From assembly GCA_030544235.1 (NCBI GenBank), contig CM060464.1, positions 21,693,652 through 21,757,651 on the forward strand: a DNA stretch of 64,000 bases, written 5' to 3'. Under the pieces are notes generated by a model that was given only the letters and a program-made list of their open reading frames with translations, did no database searches and had not been told where the DNA came from. Positions 35,966-48,444 of the stretch are shown here, piece after piece. Every line of letters starts with the position of its first letter. Positions within the stretch are counted from its first letter, which is position 1. The stretch is from Lepturacanthus savala (lineage: Eukaryota > Chordata > Actinopteri > Scombriformes > Trichiuridae). The translations under genes were made by a program, and so were the position numbers.

Positions 35966-36627
35966 CCATCCAATTATTGTGGACAGGATAGGGTAGACAA
36001 TTATTGCTGTTCACTGTGATCCCATCAGAGAACAAATACTTAGTCTTGCCCAGCAGTGATTCCTGTCTCACAATGAATAAAGGATCTTCATCTTGCCTGA
36101 CTTGGGCCCAGCTGTGATGAACAGTGCCAACATTTTGATCATATCAGGCTGCGATTGAGACATTTGGTGTCATTTCCTGTTTTTTCCTGTGTTTTATTTG
36201 CAGTTTTGACACCCTACATGGGTGATCTGTCGTGATAGATCAGTGTTCTGAACTACAAACATTTAATCCAATGCAGTTTTAGCCTATTTAGCAGTATTTA
36301 GTCTATCACATTAATAATCACGAGCCTCTCTTCTGATTGGCTGTCTGTTTCTGAGTGACAGACGGCTGAGGCCAATCAGGTAACAGCTCACCAGCCCTGA
36401 AAGTGACACAGGCAAAAGAATTAATGTGTAAGCATCAAGCCAGGCTAACAGTGAGCCAAGTTAGCTGTGGATAGAATAGTTGTCTTTGATGAACCATGAA
36501 ACAAAGGCAAATATATAGTCATCTATCTTTCAGTGCTAATCTTATTGGAAACAGAGCTAACCTGAACTACTTGGGACAACTTTTACCTAACCCTAGAATG
36601 TATTTTGCATAAAGAAAACCAAGAAAG

Positions 36628-37369
36628 TACCGTATTTTCTGGACTATAAGTCACGCTTTTTTTCATAGTTTGACCGGGGCTGTGACTTATATTCTGGAGC
36701 GACTTATGTGTGAAATTATTAGCACATTATTACAGGTATATCATTTCACATGTTATTTTCACACTGAACCGCAAGAGGGCGCTCTAGGCTTGTGTTGATA
36801 ATTTCAACATTAGCAGTAACTTTTAAAAACATCTGAGAAAGGCTGAAGAAAAATGGCGCCGAAAAGAAAATCATATTCTGCAAATTACAAGCTGCAAGTA
36901 GTAAAATATGACGTCTGACGTCAGCGACGTAGAAGAGGAAGCATCGCGTCTTCTACCTCCGGAGTTAGAGGATTTGATGAAAAGTGAAACCGAGGATGAA
37001 GATTTCATTGGATTTTAGTTACCGGATATTTGGAGTGACACGGATGGTTTTGGTAAACTTCTTAGCATGTTATTGATGCTGTAGTTATCGGAATAACTCT
37101 TAATATGTTGTTAACATACCTGGCACGTTCTCAGTTGTGTTATGTAACGTCAGCACCGTTCAGCCTGTTGTTGTCTCTGTTTTTTATTTTAAATTGTTTG
37201 TCATTTAAATTTTAAATGACATGTCTGTTTGTCATGTCAAATTAATTTTCCCCAAAAATGCGACTTATACTCCAGTGCGACTTATATATGTTTTTTCCTT
37301 CTTTATTATGCATTTTATGGCTGGTGCGACTTGTACTCCGGAGCGACTTATAGTCTGGAAAATACGGTA
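36628..37369 (+). mobile_element. pogo/Tigger-like MITE with fused transposase ends
   Basis: The left end reads TACCGTATTTTCTGGACTAT. The right end, read on the minus strand, reads TACCGTATTTTCCAGACTAT. Both stop at a TA dinucleotide, as for Tc1/mariner-superfamily insertion. Inside, ATG at 36853 opens MAPKRKSYSANYKLQVVKY, which looks like the start of a pogo-type transposase DNA-binding domain. It stops after 21 codons. At once, in another frame (about 36913-37017), an acidic tail follows (EEEASRLLPPELEDLMKSE, ending EDEDFIGF and a stop), like the C-terminus of such proteins. The element therefore looks like an internal-deletion derivative that kept both coding ends and lost the catalytic core. 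GCGACTTATA-type subterminal repeats recur near both ends. Confidence 0.85.
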
Positions 37370-37834
37370 TGTATTTACATGGAATGGGTCCTTCAATAAC
37401 CTGAAGGATGCAGAGATAAATTCTGGATTACAAAGCAAGTTAAATGACAGATTTGAACGACATTCGAGCACAGACAAAAAATGCCCAACAGTTTGGAGGA
37501 AGTGGACCTCATTACTGAGTAAAACCTCTGCTGCAAGTAGGGAAGTGTAGCCATAAGATGGACAGATTCTCAGAGGGGAAAAGAGGACAGTCAGAAACCA
37601 CATAATGTTATAAACTGGGTTGGAGAGAGCAAACAGGAGTGAGTGAGTGGGGTAATATCTGTGTAAATTTGTTATTCATTTTGATTTTCACCTGCAGCAT
37701 TTTTTTTCTTCGTTTTTTTTTCCCAATTTTGACACAAAGGCAGGAAAAAAGGACACTGTGCAACCTGCCAGACTGCTTATGTGAAACTTATCGTAGATAT
37801 TTGCTTGTGCATACTGGTGGTAATAACACCACAA

Positions 37835-37999
37835 CAGTCCTGTTACTTTTAACTTTTATAGTTTTAAAACCAGCACTTCTACACTTTTACTTGTGTCTGT
37901 AGCTTGCATTGATATTTCACCTTATACAGAAGTTGAAATATCACCCTAGTATCTATACTTCTACCTGAGTAATGAATGTGAAGACTTCTGACACCTCTG
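37835..37999. mobile_element. ACTTTTACTT-type MITE, copy 2, clean right end
   Basis: Shares TTCTACCTGAGTAATGAATG and CACTTTTACTT with the 9.1-kb copy in the same orientation. Here the right end is sharp: on the minus strand from 37999 it reads CAGAGGTGTCAGAAGTC, a hAT-like terminus. The left end is not resolved. Confidence 0.55.
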
Positions 38000-38728
38000 A
38001 TAACCAATTCATGCAAGTCTCAGAGAGAAGCAAATCTAGAGCAGTGCCATAAGGATGCAATGCTAAATTTAGTGGATATTTGGAGGTTGTTATAACACGT
38101 CCTCTTAGGATTATTTGTACTTCTCTCCTGTCCATAAATCACTCAAGTATTGATTTGATTTTATTACGCTCAATGCTCATTTCAAGTGTGGCTACATCCA
38201 AATATCATAGTATTTTAAATTAGCGATCGCACTCCTGTGTCGGTTGGTCTCAAATGTAATCATTTTTAAAAGGGCTGGAGTTGGCCTTTTGATAATATGC
38301 TCCCGAAAGACAATTGTTTTCTCAAATATATGATGGATCAGCTGCTCAAAAATGTCTCCCACAAATGACACAGAAGAGTGCATGATTCTATACTTTGTGA
38401 AGCCAGACAGTCAGATAAAGCCAGCAGGAGGAAACAAGCGAGGTCCTGACATTACAGAGCACTGAGGAATCAGCTTCCCTGCACAAAAAGACACAGAAGA
38501 CATTAGTATGCTGTATAAGATAGTTGCAGTGAAGTGTGAATAACTGTAACATATTTCTTTCCATTTCCTTTGATATGGGTAAACAAGTTAGTAAGATTAA
38601 ACAGAAACAATTTGTAATTGGAGACAAGCCTCAGAGGCTGCTGCCTCGTCCACTGGAGCAATCACATGATTCTCTGGTTATTCAAAAGATTAAATCCAAT
38701 GGTGTGTGTATATATACACATATATATA

Positions 38729-38731
<3 letters not shown>

Positions 38732-38794
<63 letters not shown>
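38732..38794. repeat. (AT)n microsatellite
   Basis: Pure AT run preceded by a compound GT/AT block (38702-38730). It accounts for Tyr-Ile repeat frames here. Confidence 0.95.
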
Positions 38795-38797
<3 letters not shown>

Positions 38798-38929
38798 AAT
38801 CCAGTCAGGATAAACTTTCTACTAATCTACTAACAGAGCATAATAAAAGAATTCCTTACATATTTTAATTTTCAGTATTTATATAATATTAAGTGTACAA
38901 AACATGAAAAAAGCAAACAAAAAAAACAT

Positions 38930-39145
38930 GTCGATCTCATTAGATGCAAACAAAGCCTTTGCCCAGATTGAATGGTTTTATATGTATGGGACCCTAGAGA
39001 GGTTTGGATTTGGTGTGTTGTTTATTAAGTGGATTATGATACTCTGCACCTGCCCTAGAGCAGTGTTGTTAGGATTCAGAATGTCTCTCCTTCATGGAGC
39101 CAGACATAGGGATCATTGCTCCCCATATTTGTTTAATTTAACAAG
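38930..39145 (+). pseudogene. L1-type LINE reverse transcriptase fragment
   Basis: The open frame reads SLDANKAFAQIEWFYMYGTL, then ERFGFGVLFIKWIMILC, then HGARHRDHCSPYLFNL. This is the order of the L1-clade blocks LDAEKAFD..EW..L, FGFG..FI.WI..LY and RGTRQGCPLSPLLF, covering the first catalytic Asp and the following palm motif. The first catalytic Asp is retained (SLDANKAF) but its neighbourhood is mutated (KAFA for KAFD) and RQGCPLSP is decayed. Only about 70 residues remain, with no endonuclease and no YADD motif. Confidence 0.7.
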
Positions 39146-39149
39146 TATC

Positions 39150-39600
39150 CACTCATATGACTGCTGGCTGATTGCTACGATTCGCCTGCAGCACGCCCGC
39201 CGGCACATGGAAGATTGAAACTGCATTTGCTATTTACACAACACGGGCGCAACACATGGAATTTGCTTAAGTTTAAAATAAACACCAAGTGGTATGAGCC
39301 AACTTTGAATTTTTGTCCAACAATCTGCAACATCAGGACAGTAAAAGAGTAATATGAATCAGTTGGAATTGTTTTATAAATTCCTTTTGAAGAAATGTTT
39401 CCAAGGTAAATTTGAATGTTAAAATCCTCTCCCCAGTGGAACTCTTTTGTCACATTTTAGTCTTTTTGTCCTAGTTTTAGTCTTACTTTTTACAAAATTA
39501 ACAATGGTTCGGATGATGCCAGAGGCAGCCTTAATAATCTTGGAGGGAGATATCAAAAATGTGTTGGGGGCCCTTTAAAAACATTCCTATATTCATTGAC
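39150..39600. other. unclassified DNA
   Basis: Follows the L1 scrap. Opposing open frames of about 90 codons show no domain. A GGGGGCCCTTT patch near 39565 may be a MITE remnant but cannot be placed. Confidence 0.35.
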
Positions 39601-39605
39601 CCACA

Positions 39606-39608
<3 letters not shown>

Positions 39609-39651
<43 letters not shown>
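39609..39651. repeat. (AT)n microsatellite
   Basis: Pure AT run of about 43 bp. Confidence 0.95.
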
Positions 39652-39654
<3 letters not shown>

Positions 39655-40356
39655 ATATATTATTTCTGTTATTCATAGATAGAACTAATAATTACACAGT
39701 GCAGTAATTACACAATTCTAATATACAGCACACTTAATACAATACATTGTTCATAATGTCATATTTAGTCAGTGCAGCATCAATTAGGCTCAGACTGACC
39801 ATCTCAATGGGGTCAGCGGATTGCAAATAATTATATGAATAACAAAGATTCAAACAGCACTTTTCACCTCATTTGAGTTCCAAAAGGGGGATATGAAGGA
39901 AAAACAATTCAAATGGCTAAAGGTTGCTCAGGCGAATTTCATCATTAAAACCCAGGCAACAAGGATTCAAACAGAGCCCCTTTTTTCCATGAGGATTTTA
40001 AGTGTGACGGTCAGCTTTCAGCACCAAGGACAGATCGTGGAAGAGCCTGAAGAGGTAAAAGACAATAGACAGCAGGAGAGGGAGTTTATTTTATTAACTG
40101 TTATTAAATGTTTAATTCAATCTGATGTCATCCTTGCTGGTTGTCTAGAACCTGACCATGGTACAAAAGGTACTACAAAACGCTCACAGCTGAACAAGCC
40201 CTGGTAGCTGGGACAAAAAGCCATGGTTGTGGACACAGCAGCGAGCAGAGTCTGTGGCAAAATACACTAGATACTAGAAACAGTAATACAGGTTCATATT
40301 CCAGGTCCAGTCGTGTTATCCTACACTTTTTTGAGAGATGCTACTTGTAAGATAAC

Positions 40357-40387
<31 letters not shown>

Positions 40388-40690
40388 TAGTTGCCGTACA
40401 GAAGTGAGCAATAAAAATTCAAAGTCGTTAATTCTGCTTGAAAATGTCAGATTGGTCTTAGAAGCAGACTCAGAGGTGTCAATGAACTTCTTCATTGAAA
40501 TAACAAAAAACCCTCGACAGAGTGAGGCTATGAAAACAGGCCTAAATTAGGGAAAACAAAAAAACACTCCAGAGGCAAAACTCTAACCTGCTTTATGAAA
40601 AGTTATCACTCACAAAAAGGAAAATCAAAAGGCTGAAAAAATATTAATTGAAATCTCAAAATTTCTAGTCTCTATAAAAATTAGCACTAG
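39655..40690. other. unclassified DNA with poly(A) tract
   Basis: Contains an uninterrupted poly(A) run (about 40360-40386). The 104-codon frame at 39893-40207 has no domain I recognise. Without an upstream gene match I do not call a processed pseudogene. Confidence 0.4.
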
Positions 40691-40699
40691 GAAACTAAC

Positions 40700-41000
40700 G
40701 GCTCAATAGAAGCAAAACAAAGAAACACACGAGCAGCAAAGCTATGGCTGTAGACGGGCAAGAAAAAAGGCTTCGGTGATCGGTACTGGTACGAAACACT
40801 TCAGCACAACACAAGGGGAGACGCAGGCAAGATATACACAGGGTAATGGGGAACAGGTGGAAACAATCAGGGCGGGCCGACAATCAGACTGGTGACACAT
40901 GAGGAAGGGCAAGTGACCAGAAACGAGAGGAGAGTTATCTTTCAAAATAAAACAGGAAATGACAAGACATAACAACCCAGACCTCACTGCGGTGTGACAG
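40700..41000 (-). repeat. possible LTR-like interspersed repeat
   Basis: On the minus strand it starts TGTCACACCGCAGTGAGG and contains blocks (TTTCCTGTTTTATTTTG, GATTGTTTCCACCTGTTCCC, GTGTATATCTTGCC) in an order I associate with a fish interspersed repeat of LTR-like composition. No primer-binding site, polypurine tract, second LTR or target duplication was identified. Confidence 0.3.
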
Positions 41001-41274
41001 AAAATATCTTTTAACATAAATGCAGCTTTTTGTATGAAAAGTGGATTTTTCAATGAAAATTACCATTGTATCCCAAACAAGAAGCTCTTTTCTTTTTGAT
41101 GATAAATAACCCGTTTACATATTCATAGAAGTGAATATTATGTGGGTGTTTAAAGATCAGTGAATTCGGTCAAAATGCTGGAGGTGTCTACTGGCAACTA
41201 TTCTAAATTACTCTGACAGATAAATTCTTAATATTCATGAGACAGACACAAAATGACCTGCTCTTTCTAGAGCT

Positions 41275-41386
41275 CAAGAGAGAAGTATTTGGACAGAATT
41301 TTTTATATTTAAAACCACAAATATATCTCTTTAATGATATGAAACCTTCAGATAAAACCCAGGAAAAATGTATTGGGACCTTTTAA
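41275..41386. mobile_element. TTAA-type MITE, right-end fragment
   Basis: Ends ATTGGGACCTTTTAA at 41386. The inner part, GAAACCTTCAGATAAAACCC, resembles ATCAAACCTTCAAATAAAAC just inside the 7.6-kb copy, so both are the same family. Confidence 0.5.
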
Positions 41387-41389
41387 TTT

Positions 41390-44300
41390 ACCATTTTCCC
41401 TACAGATTACTGGGTAATTTCACCTCCTAGGGGATCTAAATATAATTTAAAATTATAACAAATAAAACCAAAAAAAATACAAAAGACCAAGCTTTGATTC
41501 AGAATTCATGCAGGAAATAATCACGTAGTTAATATGTAATTTCAAACATAGGACCTAGTTTTGTTCCCTACAGACATTAATGATCTGCTGTATGGTCTTG
41601 AATATTATATAGTCATAATTAATACGCAGTTAGTTTCTGGTTTGAGCTCTAACAACTTCTTGAGGGTTTTTTGGGGATCTTATTATTTAGTGTCACCATA
41701 AATAATAAAAAATAAATTATAAATATCACTGAATCCCAGCCAACTCCAGAGGTACAGCTGAGCTGCTGATGCTGCAGTTTCACTTTCCTGTTGAGTGTGG
41801 CGGGCAAAAATCCAATTTCCTGTTGAGAATCTGTAGGGTGTCACAAAACTTATTTAGACAATCATGCAGGGCAAAACTACTACAGCACTATAAAGAATGT
41901 TTATTAAAAAACAAGTTTTGTGCCCATATAACTCAGAATAGGCCGGTGTATCAACGACTAACAGAGTAAGCTAAAACCAGGCAGCCTGCTGCTTGCTTGG
42001 TGCATATCAGGCTCCCTCACACACATACACAACAATAACACACACAACACCCTCTAAAAAATTATTGTGCCCCTGAAAAAGTCCAGTGAACAAACATTTT
42101 TTGTATAGTTGATACTAATTATATAACAATAATAATAATGAAGGTTATTATATAACACTTATCAGAAACAAGCAATCACAGTGCAGACAAAAGGAAAACA
42201 AATGATACAATACAATGCCAGATACACACATATGGCCAGTAATCTATATTATAACAAATGCAATCACTAAAATAAAATATTAAATAAAATCTTTGCTGCT
42301 TTTACTCTCCATGTTACTTTATGTATGCTGGATTGTCAAGTACAATTTCCTAAATTCTTCCCAGTCCTTGTATGCCATTATTGTGTCCTAAATTATTGTG
42401 AAATTATTATTATTGAAATTATTGTGTTGTTATCTTTTCACAGGTTGTCTTTGTATGTCCTTTTTTCAATTATTTTTTTTGCTTTCATATATATATTTAT
42501 AGCATGAGACTGGTAACTACAAACTAAACAATGGACGGGCCCTGGGACCTTAATGTGTGTTGTGGAGTGAGGCGGCTGTGAACCAGTTGCTGGATGCAAA
42601 CCAGCTCTGAATTTTTGTGCTTTTTGCATGCTGGACCTAGGATTGTAGGCCATTTGCTGTGTTTGGTCATATCACACAGTGTCAATTTCATGTAAATTGA
42701 CATTTGTTGCAGATTGGACAAAGTATGCTGAAATTATAACAACTTCCTTTTCGATGGCGAAGCCGAAATTGGCTGCCTCACCACGGCAACACCTTTCATT
42801 GAAAACTCAACTATTTTGAAACCTTTTCATCACAAAAGTCTTTAGACCCCTCAGAAATAATTTGAAGTCATTCTCATAAATTTTCAAGAAGTACAACACT
42901 TGTAAAAGAGGATTTTCATAACAATCTATTCGAAATGGTGAACTTCTTGTTGGACTTAATATTTAAATACATATGGATATGTCTTTCAAATTCCTGGCTT
43001 TCTTTTTCTGCACTAACCCCAAAACTGCCACCCAACCTCCTGCCATTACCTCTCCTCAACCTCCAGTCCAACCACCACCATTTGTGTTCAGACCTGCACA
43101 CCACAGTTATCCAATTCTGACAAATTCACATCTTTGCAGCCAGACTGCAATGAATCACAAACAGGTACAGTGATTGTCTTATGTGATTTCAGATCGGAAC
43201 ACAATATACATGCTTTGGCAGTACTGCGATGCTTTTACAGAATTCAAACCACAGGAACACACGACTGCTGGTAGAGCTGACCGAGACGCATAAACATTTA
43301 CATTACAGAAATAAAATAGACCACAAGGTTGCAGAATTGGTTGAAGGGGTTCAACATATAACATCCTCTGATTTTGACAGAAATTCTTTGTCCTTGCAGC
43401 AAATGGAGGAGATATTCAGTGGCTCCAGAGTTGACAGTGCACCACCGGGCACCATTGTGTTGAAACCACTCTTCCCCAATTGGGGGTTCACAACCTCCAT
43501 CTGTAGAATTACAATCTCCATTCTGTGGAACAAGAATGAGCAGCCTGATTCCTCAATAGCCAACATTTGAAAATCTACAGGGGAAAAAAGAGACTTTTGT
43601 GTTGAACAGAGGACGGCTGCTTTAGAGTCTCCTGTAAGGCAAGAAGTTGCCAGGTGGAGGAGACTAAGGGAGAAAAAGAGAAAAAAAAAGTTAACTTGCA
43701 AAAGTTAAATATTGACTCAATTGAAAGAAATTGGGAATTAACACTTGATACGAGGCTGGAAAAAATAAAAGGAATAATATAACGTGAAGGTGTGTCCTAC
43801 TTCTGTGTGTACATGTCTCTCTAATGAGACGTGTCTTGGTTAACCCTCACAGAAACTTGTGAGTATAATGGAGTAGAATTTTCTATTATAATAGGCTGTG
43901 GGATTACTGCAGCACACTTAGATGATCAGAATGTGGCGTCCATCGACAGCAGACTGCATTTGGGAACCCAGCTGTTTTGAAAATGTAATTGATGTACGAG
44001 GTGCTTATCCTGTAGCCACGGAATGTGATGGTACAGATGGGTATTACCCAGGGAACAAAAGTGATGAAATGTTGATATGAATGATATGTTGGACAGAGTC
44101 TACAGACAAGTAAGAACACTATTTGGAAGTGGAAACCAGGTCTGCTATTTGTTCATATAGAACAGTCCTGGTGTGGTCATAAGATCATAATAAGCAAAGA
44201 AGAGAAATTTATCACACTAACTGTGTATTATCAGTGATAATACTTGAAATCTACCTTTCCAGATAATCTTGAAAGTCGAACATGACTTTTTAGGTCAGTG

Positions 44301-44425
44301 ATGTTGTACAAAGGTCCGACCTCTTCAACAAAAAGTGGTACTTTTGGAGCCAACCTAGGAGAACAGTTATGTTGATGAGAAGATGTTGATTCGGAACTCT
44401 TTGGGAACATTATTTCGGCCAATTA
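41390..44425. other. unclassified DNA, one unassigned GC-richer segment
   Basis: Most of the stretch is AT-rich. At 43229-43701 long opposing frames of 113 and 116 codons cover one another. The plus frame includes HKVAELVEGVQHITSSDFD and a later basic run (REKKRKKKLT in another frame). I cannot assign it. It could be an old repeat-borne ORF or chance. Confidence 0.35.
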
Positions 44426-44429
44426 TTCA

Positions 44430-44790
44430 CCCCCTTTAATAATAACAACCTCAAGGACCTCCTCCATCCCTACTCCCCCTCAAGATCCCTGCGGTCCTCA
44501 TCCAAGGGCCTGCTGGTCATCCCCCGCACCAGACTCAAGGCCACCAATGACAGAGCATTCCATGCAGCTACTCCGTCTCTATGGAACAGTCTACCCAACA
44601 TCATCCAGAATGCTCCTTCACTGGAAATGTTTAAACAACACCTCAAAACTCATCTCCTCTTGGAGGCCTTTGGCTTCTAGTTTCCACAAGCACACACACC
44701 CACATATGCACCCACACACATCTACACAGACATTTTGTTAAGCGACCTTGGGTATTTTGAAAGGCGCTATATAAAACCAATTGATATTAG
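44430..44790 (+). mobile_element. L2/CR1-type LINE, 5'-truncated 3' end
   Basis: An unbroken run of about 70 codons ends at the TAG at 44678-44680. It reads LLHPYSPSRSLRSSSKGLLV, then ATNDRAFHAATPSLWNSLPN, then SLEMFKQHLKTHLLLEAF, the classical carboxyl end of these LINE polymerases (RAF..AAP.LWNSLP, K..LKTHLF). A short 3' UTR follows with CTTGGGTATTTTGAAAGGCG and CTATATAAA, and ends in a TTGATATTAG tail. The frame is intact, so the insertion is comparatively young, but everything upstream is missing. Confidence 0.8.
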
Positions 44791-45019
44791 ACACATTTAC
44801 AATGAGGTACACATTTTGTAAAGATTGTGCATTCATGGAATCAGCAACACAGCTGTATGTAGCGGTCCAAAGTTGCCAACATCCCCTGAAATGTTTTCTC
44901 TCTTGTTTTGAGCTCAAACCACTGGCAGGTGTATGCCAGTCACAGGTGGGTCACTGACACATGATTAGCACCTTAAATGACAGCACTTGTGTTGATGGGT
45001 CCTGCAACTTTGTTGAGTT

Positions 45020-45160
45020 TGTGGGCTCCAAGCACAAACTGCCACATTTGTCCCTTCAGGATAAAACATGTGCAATAGGGGAACTTGCAACTGGCGTTCC
45101 GGTACGCAGAGTGGCAGCATGTTTTGATGTCAGCCCTGGTACCAAACTTAGGATTTAGGA
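45020..45160 (+). pseudogene. Tc1/mariner-type helix-turn-helix fragment
   Basis: The open frame 44961-45158 contains LSLQDKTCAIGELATGVPVR followed by RVAACFDVSPGT. This matches the first helix-turn-helix of Tc1/mariner transposases (a leucine-serine start, G-x-L-x-x-G-V, R-x-V-A-x-x-F-x-V-S). The catalytic domain does not follow. It differs from the Tc1 family of the 30.6-kb and 56-58.7-kb copies. Confidence 0.5.
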
Positions 45161-45941
45161 TGAGTTCTAATGGTCGACTTGATTGTAGTTTGTTGTCAAG
45201 CACAGTTCATTTCAAATGAGACTAACAACTCTTTTGTCTGGGCCTTTTGTTTTTTAAAATGGTGTCAGTCCCTAGTTTCTTGATAACATGGTGAATGTTG
45301 CAGAATTTTATTTTGAAAAGCCTGTCTCATCCTGACTTTTCTGTTACGATAACTTTACCATCTTGGGCTTTTAGTTTGAGAATCAGAAATAGCACTGTGT
45401 TTGTCCGCGTCTGTGTGTGACTAAATGTTCTAAAAAACATCCTCACAGCATAAATCTCTACATGATGAAAACTAAAAGTAGAAAGTAAATATTGTCAGTC
45501 TGAGCAACCTGAGACTTCACTGGCAAGACTGAAGTAAGATATGTGTCTGTATGGTTTGAAATCAAGGGGCTGTGATAAATTATAAATCACCCTTGTCTCT
45601 GTTTTCGACACAGCTCCAGAGCTTATTGTGCTTGTTTAGTGCAAGCTGTGGGAGTAAGATGATAATGTGTGGAAGAATTCTGTAAAAAATTTAAAGCCTG
45701 GACTTAGAGCACACACCTTCTGGATCTGAACCATACGCTGAATAAATAATGGATGTAGCCTCTGTGATGTTATTTTGTGGACTCAATGTCACTTAATCCC
45801 TCCTTATAGTTTGGTATTCATTCATTCTCGGCCATGTTCATTCATTGTTCTCTCATTTCAGAGCGTGCCACTTCCATGGCTCAGCATTAACCGTAGCCTT
45901 TATTAAAATAGTGATGTTGCACTATAAGCCCTCTAGAAACT

Positions 45942-46365
45942 CATTATGTAATAATGGTAATATGTAATAATGTTCTAATTTAAGCATACCAGCATGAATT
46001 GTAAATAGGAATTAAAAATATAGTATAGTACAGTAATAGGACGTAGTAGTAGGATATTTCATTGGTAAAACCTAAATTAAATATAACAATAAGCTATTCA
46101 ATATGCTATAAGAGAGAAAGCTCATACAGATAAAAAATGCCCCTAAATAAGTATTACTGACATGAGCATGGGCATGTTGGAAGATTTGTACACATGCAAT
46201 CTGGATTGTGTTATGCAAATATTGATGAAAAGTTTATTACATATTGCGTTGAAAAATTTTATTACATAATAAGGGAGATTATTACAAAATGCTGCATCAT
46301 TACATAATGAGATGAAAACGTATTACATTATTCCATATTACACATTGCACTGTTATTACATAATG
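45942..46365. repeat. degenerate ATTACATAATG minisatellite-like array
   Basis: The 11-mer ATTACATAATG or its complement CATTATGTAAT recurs in intact or mutated form throughout, most densely at 46230-46365, spaced roughly 25-40 bp apart. The left part (45942-45972) holds inverted copies. No coding potential. Confidence 0.7.
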
Positions 46366-46446
46366 CACCTCACCTCACTAACTAGTCCTGTAATTGTCTT
46401 GTAATCTTAAAATGTGAATGACATAGCATACATACAAGGCATACAA

Positions 46447-46449
<3 letters not shown>

Positions 46450-46532
<83 letters not shown>
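46450..46532. repeat. (AT)n microsatellite, about 83 bp
   Basis: Pure alternating run, flanked on the left by a duplicated ATACAAGGC. Confidence 0.96.
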
Positions 46533-46534
<2 letters not shown>

Positions 46535-47321
46535 GCCTTGGACCTTGGATTTCTGTCTGATCCTTCCTTTTGGACTAGTTTCCTGGTTTTTAATTTTGAC
46601 CAGCGATGGCAAGATGAACCTTTGTAATGTTTTGAAGCATTCCAGCCAAGTGATTCAAAATAATGTTAATTTTGGGGGCTTCATGTGCACATAAACCCTC
46701 CTGCCCATCAAAGACTATCAAATATTTATATTATTTATGTATTATTGGTCATTTTAACAATTTGTGATACAGTCAAGACTTTACTGAAAGAGTGTGGGCA
46801 TGGGAATCACGACTGCCAAGAATGGAAAAATAAATTCAATGTATGCTTTAAGTATACATTAATATAAGTATCATTAACTGTGATTGTGCTTCTGAACATG
46901 AGAGAGGGGTAATGAACGACAACTGATGTAGGGGGAACTTTAATAATTTTTCTTGAGAAACAGAATACTGTCCTGGGGTTTAAGCAATTCAGACAATCCT
47001 CTTTTTGGAAATTACTTGTCCTGTTTTTGGAGAGAACTCTTTAAACCCCACAACACTGGGGAGGGGTGCACAAGAACCCTACAGAAAGTTTTTACAAGTT
47101 TGGAAAAACTGTATTTCTGTCTCTCTCAAATACCGATGGGAAGCCTCCATTCAGCCAATATTTGACAAAGCAAAAGGAATTAGCAGGTTTGGTGCCCCCT
47201 GACAGCATCCTGTGATGATGCTGCTGCTGTTGAAGATGCTTAGGAATGAGTAACCCTAATAATGGTAGCACACTCAGAGGCAGGTTGTTGCACTGCTTTA
47301 CATGTCTTTGTTAAGTTAAAG

Positions 47322-48444
47322 CAGGGATTCCCAAAGTGCGTGCACCCCAGGGATGCGCAAGTGGCCACTAGGGGGTGCGCAAGCTAAAAAATGTAATGGC
47401 GGTCGGGAGTGTTTTTTATAAAGTTTTTTCAAAGTGGGATTTTCTGACACAATAAAGACATCCAAATAAACGTTTTATTTGTCATATTAAATGGATATTC
47501 AACATCCTGCATATTCCTGCATCAGGCGACACACGGCAGTCGAGTCGAGTCACTGGAGTCACGCACACATTTCCGCAGATTTGCAGAGATGTGGCTGAAG
47601 CAGAGATGTTGAGTTGTTTATATAAAGTAGACCTAATATATCATTAAAAAAACAAAAACAAAACAAAAAACTCCCGATGTTCTTCTCAACTGTAAGAACA
47701 GTATTCTCTCAGCTGAGGCGGAGACACTCAGAGAGAAAGTGAACACCAGCAGATCAGAACCATCTCTCCCTCTGAACAAATGCTAGTTCTGAAATATAAA
47801 TAAATATGAAATGTACATTTGGTCCTGTGTTTAGTGTGGTGAGTATTCACACTGTATGGAACCAGACCAGGATAGAACCAGATCAGGATTCACTTAATAG
47901 GAACTGAGACCCTCTATTTTCAAGTGGACCAGAGTTTTTTGACCAGACCAGAGTTCTATGAGCTTTCACACCTGGACAAACGGAAGTGGAACTATCCAAG
48001 GAAACCAACTCTAGTCTGTTTAAAGGGACTAAATGAGGACAGTGTGAAAGAGCCTCAGTGTCACATCCTTTTAATAAGATGATGAATGATCCTTCATTCA
48101 AAAAATCAACCAAACAGCAGCTATAACATAATATTCCATCCTGTATCATCAGACTAGTGTTGCTGTGGTTTAAATACCCTGCTCCCCCAACATACTTCCT
48201 GCTGCTAAGCCTGTCATCTCCTGCTATAAATTTTACTGTGTTGTATTATTTAAAAACTTTGTTACATTTTAATTTCATTCAGATGCTCTTTTGTCAATGT
48301 GATCATTAGATGATGTGTTCTGGTTGTGCATAATTAAACATGCTGCCTTAAGACATTTATTTGCATTTTTTGGAAGGTGTGGGAAATGGGGGGGGTGTCA
48401 ACCAGGTTGGGATATAGATGGGTGTGCGCAGCTAAAAAAGTTTG
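47322..48444. mobile_element. hAT-like element with near-perfect TSD
   Basis: The left end reads CAGGGATTCCCAAAGTGCGT, then GGGGGTGCGCAAGCTAAAAA. Near the right end, GGGTGTGCGCAGCTAAAAAA is followed by GTTTGGG, the inverse of the left CCCAAA. The flanks AGTTAAAG (47314-47321) and GGTTAAAG (48445-48452) agree at 7 of 8 positions. The outermost bases of the right terminus, expected to read ...AATCCCTG, are absent, so the right end is trimmed or I have placed it a few bases off. No transposase frame is seen. Confidence 0.6.

Noticed and set aside
36302..36395. Inverted CCAAT motifs (TTCTGATTGGCTG and GAGGCCAATCAGG)
   Set aside because: The pairing is imperfect, and no transcription start, TATA box or exon is nearby. 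Not enough to call a promoter.
39893..40207. 104-codon frame near a poly(A) tract, considered as a processed pseudogene
   Set aside because: No similarity to a known protein that I can name, no target duplication, and the poly(A) lies 150 bp beyond the stop codon.
43229..43701. Overlapping frames of 113 and 116 codons on opposite strands
   Set aside because: No domain recognised, and the two frames are shadows of each other. Left as unassigned sequence.
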